Source: Nitrospirales bacterium (GTDB lineage Bacteria > Nitrospirota > Nitrospiria > Nitrospirales > UBA8639). From it: 5,815 nucleotides of DNA. Position 1 is the stretch's first letter. Every line of letters begins with the position of its first letter. Below the pieces are notes generated by a model that ran no database searches, was not told where the DNA came from, and was given only the letters and a program-made list of their open reading frames with translations. Made by a program: the position numbers and the translations under genes. The stretch covers positions 1 through 5,815 of the forward strand of contig JACDDF010000173.1 in assembly GCA_013817135.1 (NCBI GenBank), written 5' to 3'. This document shows positions 1 to 5,496 of the stretch, in pieces.

Positions 1-816
1 AATGGGCATCGACCAGCATGCCCGTAACCCATGGCTTTCTGCCAGATCCCTAAATTGAGCCCAATTCGGATGCGTAGAAATATCCGAAATAATGACAGGT
101 TGCTTGAGATACGCGGCCGCACCACACGCACCCACCGTAGGGCCTATGGCAAGCCCATCAATGGCTTGTTTGTAACTTTCGGGGACGGAGGGGCCTGCCC
201 CATGTCGAAGGTGACAGCCATCCTCATCCAGCAAAAGAATGGCTGCCAGGACCTCTGCCCCGAAATGTTGTTCAATTTCCAGACAAAGATTTTCCAAAAT
301 GTCCGGGAGAGAGTGATCGTTGATAATTTGTTCCAGCACCTCATTATGACACTGCAGAATACGGTCGGTACGGTCCCGGGAATCGCTATCCACCAGCGTC
401 ACAATTCCGCCAAGAATCTTCTGATCTTCATCCTTAATGGGGCTGGCACTGAATAAGACCGGGATAATCGTTCCATCATGTTTTTCCAGTTGGACATTTT
501 CGTTGGAAAAGGTCTCTCCGTTGAGAACCTGTGTAAGAAACTTCCCACTCAGGTTGGGAAAAGAGATGGCTGATGGCCGCTCTGTCTCGTTTGTTGGGAA
601 GGACAAATGAAAAATCTCATGAAAGGGCCGATGCACACATGGGTGTTGATAGTAACGATAGACTGCCCGGCTGGTGCGAAGAATGTTTCCCGAGGCATCA
701 CAAATGACCAGAGCTTCTCCCGTTTGCTCGAGAACGCTTTGGAGAAGTCGATTCTCGAATTGGCTATTTTTGGATTTCTTGGCCCCAGATTCATCAGGAG
801 CCATAGGCTGGATCAT
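1..816 (-). CDS. PAS-GAF sensor/signalling protein, N-terminal part (runs off left edge)
   Basis: Reading the minus strand from the ATG at 816 gives 272 stop-free codons to base 1, so the C-terminal part is missing from the window. Residues about 23-143 look like a PAS fold (LLQSVLEQTGEALVICDASG opening, then EKHDGTIIPVLFSASPI and GGIVTLVD near the end). A short helical linker (about 148-170) leads to a GAF domain from about 171 on, with the familiar signature LRHGAGPSVPESY, GLAIGPTVGACGAAAY, PVIISDI and GLRACWSMPI. Such PAS-GAF modules usually precede a histidine kinase, GGDEF/EAL or another output domain; which one applies cannot be seen here. It is probably cytoplasmic, since no signal peptide or membrane segment is visible. 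The start is chosen because an in-frame TGA lies eight codons upstream and GGAGG sits 8 bases before the ATG; Met5 (804) is a weaker alternative. It is divergent from the ATPase operon. The domain call is confident; the output function is unknown. Confidence 0.9.
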   Translation of the reverse strand, partial: MIQPMAPDESGAKKSKNSQFENRLLQSVLEQTGEALVICDASGNILRTSRAVYRYYQHPCVHRPFHEIFHLSFPTNETERPSAISFPNLSGKFLTQVLNGETFSNENVQLEKHDGTIIPVLFSASPIKDEDQKILGGIVTLVDSDSRDRTDRILQCHNEVLEQIINDHSLPDILENLCLEIEQHFGAEVLAAILLLDEDGCHLRHGAGPSVPESYKQAIDGLAIGPTVGACGAAAYLKQPVIISDISTHPNWAQFRDLAESHGLRACWSMPI

Positions 817-824
817 AGGCTTGA

Positions 825-829
825 CCTCC
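825..829 (-). promoter_or_regulatory. Ribosome binding site of the PAS-GAF gene
   Basis: The minus strand reads GGAGG here, 8 bases ahead of the ATG at 816. It is a near-ideal Shine-Dalgarno site and, together with the in-frame TGA just upstream, fixes the start codon of the sensor gene. Confidence 0.8.
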
Positions 830-879
830 GGGGTACTTCAGACTTTTGAAAAAGAGTGTGCGCCTTTTTCTTCATGAGA

Positions 880-887
880 CATTTTCC
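880..887. repeat. Left copy of 8-bp direct repeat (target-site duplication)
   Basis: CATTTTCC directly abuts the left inverted repeat at 888 and is matched exactly at 1250-1257, abutting the right inverted repeat. Confidence 0.65.
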
Positions 888-969
888 GGATCATACAGAA
901 TATAGAGTTCGACACCCTGCAGCGCTCATGACTTTGAACAGATGAATCCTGATGGGGTCCATTGAACGT

Positions 970-1150
970 CTGAGGATGACAAGAAGACCGGGTGAAAGAC
1001 ACCCTCAACAGAATTGTCATGCTGAGCCCCTTCGACGGAGTTTATCCTGAGTAAAAGCCGAAGGAATCATGGCAGGTGCGCGAAGCATCTGGCTAAGCCA
1101 TAACCCGGTCAACCTGGACACAGATCCTTCGTTGCTTTCAGGATAACAAG
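970..1150. repeat. Copies of the TGTCATCCTGAG...CGAAGGATCTG intergenic repeat family
   Basis: Three pieces of one repeat type lie here. CTGAGGATGACAA (970-982) is the repeat start in reverse. TTGTCATGCTGAG (1014-1026) is the start in forward orientation, continuing through TATCCTGAGTAAA and GCCGAAGGA to about 1090. A reverse copy at 1121-1150 reads, on the minus strand, CTTGTTATCCTGAAAGC followed by AACGAAGGATCTG. Opposite orientations allow long hairpins. This resembles a family commonly seen between genes in environmental bacterial genomes. All copies lie inside the putative MITE. Confidence 0.6.
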
Positions 1151-1170
1151 GAGATGTCCGGAGCCTTCTA

Positions 1171-1208
1171 GGGCCTGTCCTGAGCTTGGTCGAAGGGCTT
1201 TTTCTGAG
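1171..1208 (+). repeat. TGTCCTGAGC..TCGAAGGG intergenic repeat, two adjoining units
   Basis: CCTGTCCTGAGCTTGG (1174-1189) is followed by CGAAGGGCTTTTTCTGAG (1191-1208). The second segment differs at 2 of 18 positions from the constant part of the tandem array at 1625-1700, so it belongs to the same family. It lies inside the putative 362-bp element near its right end. Confidence 0.6.
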
Positions 1209-1249
1209 AACAACATCGAATGGCTCGAACCATAGTTTCTGTATGATCC

Positions 1250-1257
1250 CATTTTCC
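1250..1257. repeat. Right copy of 8-bp direct repeat (target-site duplication)
   Basis: CATTTTCC directly follows the right inverted repeat ending at 1249 and equals 880-887. With the left copy it frames the 362-bp element. Confidence 0.65.
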
Positions 1258-1572
1258 GGGGAAAGCTTCCTGAAGTAATTCCATATGAAGGACAAGGTGT
1301 GTAATTTTTACAGTAAGCTCTGGCCACTATCTCAACTTTTCCGGGAAAGTCACACTAACAACAACCCTTGATTGTCACCCTAAAATCAACCGGTAGGAAC
1401 AGAGCTACCATAATACACGTGTAAAAGTAGCGAGGGTTTGGAAACGAGTTAAAAAGAACCGCCATAGATGGTGTACCATTCGAGGGACTATTGAATATTT
1501 CAAAAATTTTGTCATTTCCTCAGCAAATGAATAACCGAAATCCACCAGATAAAAATATTGGAGTGTTCAAAA
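1258..1572. other. Gene-free spacer between repeat blocks
   Basis: No credible reading frame or RNA gene is seen. Small symmetrical sites occur: an imperfect 16-bp palindrome around TTTTCCGGGAAA (1335-1350) and the 10-bp palindrome TACACGTGTA (1414-1423). Their role is unknown and either could be chance. The stretch is moderately AT-rich compared with the GC-rich block that follows. Confidence 0.5.
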
Positions 1573-1593
1573 CCTGTCCTGAGCTTTCGAAGG
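1573..1593 (+). repeat. Single copy of the TGTCCTGAGC..TCGAAGG repeat
   Basis: CCTGTCCTGAGC, then TT and TCGAAGG, matches the family of 1171-1208 and 1625-1700. It precedes the tandem array by about 30 bases. Confidence 0.6.
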
Positions 1594-1624
1594 AAGGCTC
1601 CTCCAGTCCTGCCCGGAGGCCTCA

Positions 1625-1700
1625 CGAAGGGCTTGTCCTGAGACTCGCGAAGGGCTTGTCCTGAGTCCCGCGAAGGGCTTGTCCTGAGGTTTCTCGAAGG
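1625..1700 (+). repeat. Tandem array of a 23-24-bp repeat with constant core and variable tail
   Basis: Three head-to-tail units begin at 1625, 1648 and 1671. Each starts with the identical 18-mer CGAAGGGCTTGTCCTGAG, followed by a variable tail: ACTCG, TCCCG and GTTTCT. A truncated fourth unit (CGAAGG) ends the array at 1700. The repeat is the same family as the dispersed copies at 1174-1208 and 1573-1593. It has no coding potential. The perfect core with differing tails suggests recent tandem amplification of an imperfectly palindromic intergenic repeat. Confidence 0.85.
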
Positions 1701-1930
1701 AAAGGCCCCAGCCGCTTGGACGGGCAGAGCGTACGGAGGCCTACGTGTCCACGGCCAAGGGGCGACCTACCTGCGTGCTTGCGCCTCGAGCCCACTCCGC
1801 CAAAGTAGCCGTTTCAGCTACGTAGGCCGGAAGCGTGCTTCAGCGCGTAGACGGGGAGCCTCTTTCAGCCTTCGTAACTACTTCGGCGAAGGAGGCCCGG
1901 CAAAGGCAGGGAACGCATCGCCTACCCATC
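1701..1930. repeat. GC-rich mosaic of short inverted and direct repeats
   Basis: This block is visibly richer in G and C than its flanks. It carries a 9-bp inverted pair GGCCTACGT (1738-1746) / ACGTAGGCC (1820-1828), a competing stem GTAGC (1805-1809) / GCTAC (1817-1821), and a direct repeat GCGTGCTT (1773-1780 and 1833-1840), each copy followed closely by a GCGC. The pattern suggests a REP-like intergenic repeat rather than a gene. The frames crossing it on both strands have no recognisable protein features. Confidence 0.45.
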
Positions 1931-2021
1931 CTGAAAGGTGAGCCCTTTGTTTTCAACACTTCCTTCAAGAGGATTGAAGGGTGGAAAATGGACACCCTAA
2001 AGCACTCCGACCATGGAGAGA

Positions 2022-2206
2022 CTAGGAGCCTGTCGGACTTAGAGGATCGAAAGGACTGGGGATCGAGCGCGAAAAAGCGGTTGAGCGAGGCCAGATTTTG
2101 ACGGTTTCGCCAGCCCATAGTGGGACTATGGTTCAAGAAAGCGGCGAAATATGGACCGCTTAGACACTTTTGCAGCCGATTCATCCTAAGTCCGACAGGT
2201 TCCTAG
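2022..2206. mobile_element. Foldback MITE-like element with ~21-bp inverted arms, CTAG at both ends
   Basis: The left arm at 2022-2042 (CTAGGAGCCTGTCGGACTT and on) is matched by the inverted right arm at 2186-2206 with one mismatch in 21. Similarity continues inward past a one-base shift (AGGAT). Nested inside are further inverted pairs: AAGCGGT (2075-2081) / ACCGCTT (2155-2161), TTTCGCC (2105-2111) / GGCGAAA (2143-2149) and CCATAGT (2115-2121) / ACTATGG (2125-2131). The whole element can therefore fold as one long interrupted hairpin. CTAG at 2022-2025 and 2203-2206 fits a 4-bp target duplication around a 177-bp element (2026-2202). That would match the YTAR target known for the IS5 group, but CTAG is palindromic and could equally be part of the arms, or TA alone could be the target. 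No transposase is encoded. Confidence 0.65.
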
Positions 2207-2351
2207 GAAACCATGCAGCTTTGGTCTCCAGGATTCTGACGATAGCGACAACCATGGCCTGCCCTCCCTTTAAAGTTTTTGGCGCATCCGTTTTCCGTGG
2301 GTAACCCGCCAGTCTACTGATCCTTTTTGGGAATTAAATCTGCTTTGCATT
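2207..2351. other. Short spacer without recognised features
   Basis: No gene, RNA or strong hairpin was recognised between the foldback element and the hairpin cluster. Confidence 0.4.
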
Positions 2352-2397
2352 CCTCTCCTTTGTAAGGAGAGGCAAGGTGAGGTAGAGCGAGGTAGAG
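2352..2397. repeat. Perfect 9-bp hairpin followed by a 10-bp-period tandem duplication
   Basis: CCTCTCCTT (2352-2360) and AAGGAGAGG (2364-2372) form a perfect 9-bp stem with a 3-base loop. Shortly after, GAGGTAGAG occurs twice (2379-2387 and 2389-2397). The combination CCTCTCC..GGAGAGG..GGTGAGGT resembles a widespread intergenic repeat type. No U-run follows, so a classical terminator is unlikely. Confidence 0.55.
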
Positions 2398-2411
2398 TCC
2401 TGGTACCCTCG

Positions 2412-2490
2412 GGTAGCCACGATGGGATCAACCATTCAGTGCTGTGAAGAGGCTACCTCCCCTCCATCTTGGTTCCTCTTCGGAACCAAG
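2412..2490. repeat. Consecutive hairpins of unknown role
   Basis: GGTAGCC (2412-2418) pairs with GGCTACC (2451-2457). Immediately downstream CTTGGTTCC (2468-2476) pairs perfectly with GGAACCAAG (2482-2490) across a 5-base loop, flanked by C-rich (2458-2465) and G-rich (2499-2508) tracts that could extend the stem. It may be a REP-like repeat or a structured RNA. No T-run follows the second stem. Confidence 0.45.
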
Positions 2491-2508
2491 CCTTATGAGG
2501 GAGGGGGA

Positions 2509-3094
2509 CTCAAGGACAATCAATTTTACCTTTTACCCCTGCAAATGTCTGAAGGACCAAGTGTTTCAGGGCACCGATTCTTCGCACGAGAAAGGTTCCT
2601 TTTGTAATGTAAAGCAGAGTAGCCCACTTACAGAAAATCACTAGCTATATATTGATATTTTTGTATATAATTGTTACTTATTCCATAGAGTACATATTCT
2701 TAAGGTTCTTTCATCTTTGTAAACCATACCCTTTTTACCCCGAATGGCGAATTTTGATAATTTTTCACCATTAGACCTCTCAAAATTCTTTCATCCTTAA
2801 GTGCGCGGTGCATGCAAAGTTTCCGAAGTTTGGGCCTTCGTCCTTTCCCCCAAGTGCAGTGACTTAACTCAATTTAGAAAGCCTTGTGGCCATCGTTGTG
2901 ATGGTGGGCTGGAGGAATCAAAACGACTCCCCATCAATCCACGACGACCCCCCTATATTTAGGGCATTCAGAACGGGAACAACATAAAAGTCGTTGCTCA
3001 ATTTCCTGAAACCTCTCAACTGTAAACAGTCCCCTGTGTGGCCTTTTTGGCTCAATATTAAGCAGAGGGCAGGTAACCAAAAGACAGCAAAGTT
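2509..3094. other. Gene-free AT-rich leader region upstream of the ATPase operon
   Basis: No frame here looks like a real gene on either strand. Bases 2641-2700 are strongly AT-rich and include a perfect TATAAT (2666-2671), but no matching -35 box lies at the usual distance. Small stems occur at CGAAG/CTTCG (2824-2840) and CCATC/GATGG (about 2890-2904). The promoter of the downstream operon presumably lies in this stretch or just after it, but it cannot be placed with confidence. Confidence 0.4.
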
Positions 3095-3110
3095 GCCAAA
3101 ATTTTTTGGC
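3095..3110. promoter_or_regulatory. Perfect inverted repeat upstream of the ATPase gene
   Basis: GCCAAAATTTTTTGGC is a perfect 7-bp inverted repeat with a 2-base centre, ending 48 bases before the ATPase start codon. Its size and place suit an operator for a dimeric regulator, but a chance AT-rich palindrome is possible. As a hairpin it has almost no loop, so a terminator role is unlikely. Confidence 0.3.
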
Positions 3111-3158
3111 TCCATTTTTCAGCGAGTGATGCGAATAAAAGCATAATAGGAATACGCG

Positions 3159-5435
3159 ATGTATTTTAATTTTTTCGGGTTACGGACCAAACCATTTAAT
3201 ACCACCCCGGATCCGGATTTTTTGTATCTCAGCCCGGGCCACAAACAGGCGTTGGGTTCGATGATCTATGGCATAGAGGAAAAAAAAGGGTTTATTGCCG
3301 TCACAGGTCAAGTTGGCCTGGGAAAAACGACGATTCTTCGGTCGTTTCTGAATCAAAATCATCAGGCCAACCAGGAAACGGTTTATCTCCTCAACCCCAA
3401 CCTGTCATTTACAAGCTTACTCAAGACCCTGCTGCGTGAACTGGGCCACGACCCGCTTGAGGGGGACGATGCCGAAATGTTGGAACAACTGCATTTCGTC
3501 CTTATTGAAAAATATCGAGAAGGCCGGACGGTGGTGCTCTTAATTGACGAAGCCCAAAATATGCCCGTGGATACATTGGAAAATCTACGGATCTTGTCAA
3601 ATTTGGAAACGCCAAAAGACAAACTCATTCAAATTGTGCTGTTGGGTCAACCGGAATTAGATATCCTTCTGGATCGTTACGAATTACGCCAGTTACGCCA
3701 ACGCATCGCGGTGCGAGCCATCATTCACCCCCTCTCCAAGCCGGAAAGTTTTGAATATATTCGGCATCGTTTGGACAAGGCCGGAGGGGAAGGGAAAAAG
3801 ATTTTCACGAACTCGGCTTTAGCGCTAATCGTTCAGGAAGCCAAGGGGATTCCCCGGCGTCTGAATATTCTCTGTGATAATGCCCTGGTCACAGCCTTTG
3901 GGTACAACCAGGCCCTGGTTACAGGCAAAACTGCCAAAGAAGTGATCGGCGATCTGACCGGCCGACCCGCCCACTCGCTCTGGAAATTAATACCCTTGAT
4001 TGGCTTGGCGCTCATCCTGGTTCTTGGACTTGTCGCACTCCTGCCCCTGACTGAATCAAAATTTTCGGATATCCCTTCAATAAATGAAATTGGGCAACTG
4101 ATTACAGATAGGGAGAATCCGAAACAAACCCTCGTACCTGAAGAAGACCTCTTCAATGTAGAGGAAAATATCCCTCCCCCTGATCAAAACGGTCCGACCC
4201 TGACAGAAAGGGCACAGACGTTCCTCACTGAATCAGTGTTTGACGTCTTTGAGAAAATACGGAACCTGGTCGTCTCTCATTCCGATTCAACCACGACTCA
4301 ACCCGATGTCAGAACGGATATCAATCCTGACCATCAAGAAGACCTCCTGCTTGCCGGGATTTCACCTGATAACTTCCAGGAGGAGATACCTGATGTTTCA
4401 GAGGAATTGGAGGGACCTGCCGTATCTCCAGAGACGGTATCACCAGGCATCCTGTCCTCCCAACACGAACTCTTCGATCTCTCAAGCCAGGAGGAAAGTA
4501 TTGCGAAGACTGAAGCAGACAGTCCGGAAAAGGGAGCGCCGTTTATTCAGGATGAAACAGAACCACCATTTAGCCAGTCCACCCAACAAGAACTCCCTGA
4601 GCTCTTAATCCAGGAAGAAGGTATGGCCACGGCTGAAGCAAACAGTATGGTAGAGGGACCGCCGCTGGTTCAGGATAAGGCAGAAACACCATCTGAGAAT
4701 GTCAGTGAGGCCAATCTTGTTCACCTGAGTCCTGAAAAACTCAGTTATCCTCTAGGAAAACCAACAGTAGTCGCTGAAGAACCCATCAGGCCAACTAGGC
4801 AAGATAGTCCTCCTTCGGTCCCTGTGGGTCACACACGAGTGACAACGCAGGAAATTCCAAGTAAGGAACCAAAGGTGCGAGCATCACCCTCCCCCGTCAC
4901 CAGAATCGTGGAAAAGGGTGACACAATGGCAAAGCTATTGCATCATGTGTATGGGTCGGCTAGTCCGTCTACAGTTCAATTCGTTCTGGAACACAACCGT
5001 CATATTGTGAGCGTGCGAAAAATGTATCCCGGGCAAAAGATTATGTTTCCACCGTTAGAAAGCCTCGAGAGCAACAAAACGGTGGCTGAGGCTGAAAAAC
5101 CTTTAGTATCAGGTAAAGAGAAGGAATTACCCTCTTCTAAACAAATCTTTGCCCACTCTTCCACTCAAACTAAACCGAATGAAATAGAAGTTGAGGCCAA
5201 ACGCGATCACCCCTATGCGGTGGCCACTGTCCAAGAGGGCGATACGTTAGAAAAATTGGTCAAGGTCGTCTATGGCTCGTCTCCTCCTAGCTATGTGCAA
5301 CGTGTCCTGGAGTATAACCCCAAAATTCTGAATCCCAAGAAAATTTCCCCAGGGCAGGACATTGCCTTTCCTAAAATAGATGAAGAAATGAAAACCCGGG
5401 CAACCCAAGCGTCTCAAGCCAATTCATCTGAATAG
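3159..5435 (+). CDS. ExeA/GspA-type AAA ATPase with transmembrane helix and two C-terminal LysM-like domains
   Basis: This 758-residue protein begins with the ExeA-type opening FNFFGLRTKPFNTTPDPDFLYLS. Its ATPase domain (about 1-268) has Walker A GQVGLGKTT (50-58), Walker B VVLLIDEAQ (125-133, D130/E131), LLGQPEL (161-167), an arginine-rich LRQRIAVR (179-186) and GIPRRLNILCDNAL (230-243). A single hydrophobic helix (about 275-297) follows. The rest is an acidic, proline-rich linker (about 300-580) with a 41-residue duplication, then two LysM-like modules (about 582-633 and 688-740), each with a GDT motif, YGS, an Asn before the second half and PGQ near the end. By analogy with ExeA, the ATPase should be cytoplasmic and the C-terminus periplasmic, touching peptidoglycan and coupling ATP use to envelope secretion or polysaccharide export. 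The LysM pair takes the place of the peptidoglycan-binding domain of classical ExeA. AGGA lies 7 bases before the ATG. It is followed after 61 bases by a CpsD-like gene. The domain call is strong; the exact process is inferred. Confidence 0.92.
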   Translation: MYFNFFGLRTKPFNTTPDPDFLYLSPGHKQALGSMIYGIEEKKGFIAVTGQVGLGKTTILRSFLNQNHQANQETVYLLNPNLSFTSLLKTLLRELGHDPLEGDDAEMLEQLHFVLIEKYREGRTVVLLIDEAQNMPVDTLENLRILSNLETPKDKLIQIVLLGQPELDILLDRYELRQLRQRIAVRAIIHPLSKPESFEYIRHRLDKAGGEGKKIFTNSALALIVQEAKGIPRRLNILCDNALVTAFGYNQALVTGKTAKEVIGDLTGRPAHSLWKLIPLIGLALILVLGLVALLPLTESKFSDIPSINEIGQLITDRENPKQTLVPEEDLFNVEENIPPPDQNGPTLTERAQTFLTESVFDVFEKIRNLVVSHSDSTTTQPDVRTDINPDHQEDLLLAGISPDNFQEEIPDVSEELEGPAVSPETVSPGILSSQHELFDLSSQEESIAKTEADSPEKGAPFIQDETEPPFSQSTQQELPELLIQEEGMATAEANSMVEGPPLVQDKAETPSENVSEANLVHLSPEKLSYPLGKPTVVAEEPIRPTRQDSPPSVPVGHTRVTTQEIPSKEPKVRASPSPVTRIVEKGDTMAKLLHHVYGSASPSTVQFVLEHNRHIVSVRKMYPGQKIMFPPLESLESNKTVAEAEKPLVSGKEKELPSSKQIFAHSSTQTKPNEIEVEAKRDHPYAVATVQEGDTLEKLVKVVYGSSPPSYVQRVLEYNPKILNPKKISPGQDIAFPKIDEEMKTRATQASQANSSE
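4455..4691 (+). repeat. Internal 123-bp duplication in the ATPase linker
   Basis: Residues 433-470 and 474-511 of the ATPase align at a constant offset of 41 residues with 18 of 38 identities: both copies carry the patterns Q.EL..L..QEE..A..EA.S, then G.P..QD..E.P. The nucleotide sequences (4455-4568 and 4578-4691) are also visibly related. This is an in-frame tandem duplication in the acidic periplasmic linker, diverged enough not to be recent. Confidence 0.75.
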
Positions 5436-5496
5436 ACTGCGGATTGATTTTGACAAAGTAGTGGAGCCTTGAATATTTCTTTATGAGGATCACCTT

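Larger units (their letters stand above)
888..1249. mobile_element. Putative 362-bp MITE with 13-bp terminal inverted repeats and 8-bp target duplication
   Basis: The left end GGATCATACAGAA (888-900) is repeated exactly in inverted orientation as TTCTGTATGATCC (1237-1249). Allowing mismatches the arms extend to 25 bp (21 of 25 identical, through TTCGA). The element is directly flanked by a perfect 8-bp direct repeat CATTTTCC at 880-887 and 1250-1257, as expected for a transposition target duplication. No transposase-like reading frame lies inside, so it would be non-autonomous. Its interior holds copies of two intergenic repeat families listed separately. An 8-bp duplication occurs in several insertion sequence families and does not identify the parent element. 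The left end lies 72 bases upstream of the sensor start codon. The boundaries are seen directly; the mobile-element interpretation is inferred. Confidence 0.65.

Noticed and set aside
31..456. Plus-strand open frame of 141 codons
   Set aside because: It lies antisense to the PAS-GAF gene, whose minus-strand frame has clear domain motifs and a good ribosome site; the plus frame has no recognisable protein features.
1017..1327. Minus-strand frames across the right half of the 362-bp element
   Set aside because: Their translations follow the intergenic repeats (for example the STKLRTG stretch comes directly from the TCCTGAGCTT repeat) and they cross the element border.
1625..1700. CRISPR array
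   Set aside because: The repeat core is 18 bp and the variable parts only 5-6 bp, far too short for spacers, and no cas gene is present.
1840..2184. Minus-strand frame of 114 codons and overlapping plus frame 1835-2101
   Set aside because: Both run across the GC-rich mosaic and into the foldback element, have no domain features and no convincing ribosome site; best explained as open frames in repeat DNA.
2468..2490. Rho-independent terminator
   Set aside because: The stem is strong but no T-run follows on either strand, and no gene ends nearby.
2422..2644. Two overlapping short plus-strand frames
   Set aside because: They lie over the hairpin cluster, lack ribosome sites and resemble no protein family.
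3034..3056. Sigma-54-type promoter (TGGC...GGC)
   Set aside because: The GG and GC pairs are only 8 bases apart, not the required 10, and the downstream half does not match TTGCA.
2918..3115. 65-codon minus-strand frame upstream of the ATPase gene
   Set aside because: Low-information sequence in the leader region, with its start in the AT-rich palindrome and no ribosome site.
4240..4608. 122-codon plus-strand frame within the ATPase gene
   Set aside because: An out-of-frame shadow of the linker-coding region; the long frame has the coherent domain structure.
5450..5478. Promoter between the ATPase and CpsD-like genes
   Set aside because: TTGACA (5450-5455) is a perfect -35 box, but the -10 region at the right spacing (AATATT/ATATTT) is weak and the start would fall right at the ribosome site, leaving almost no leader; an internal promoter is possible but unsupported.
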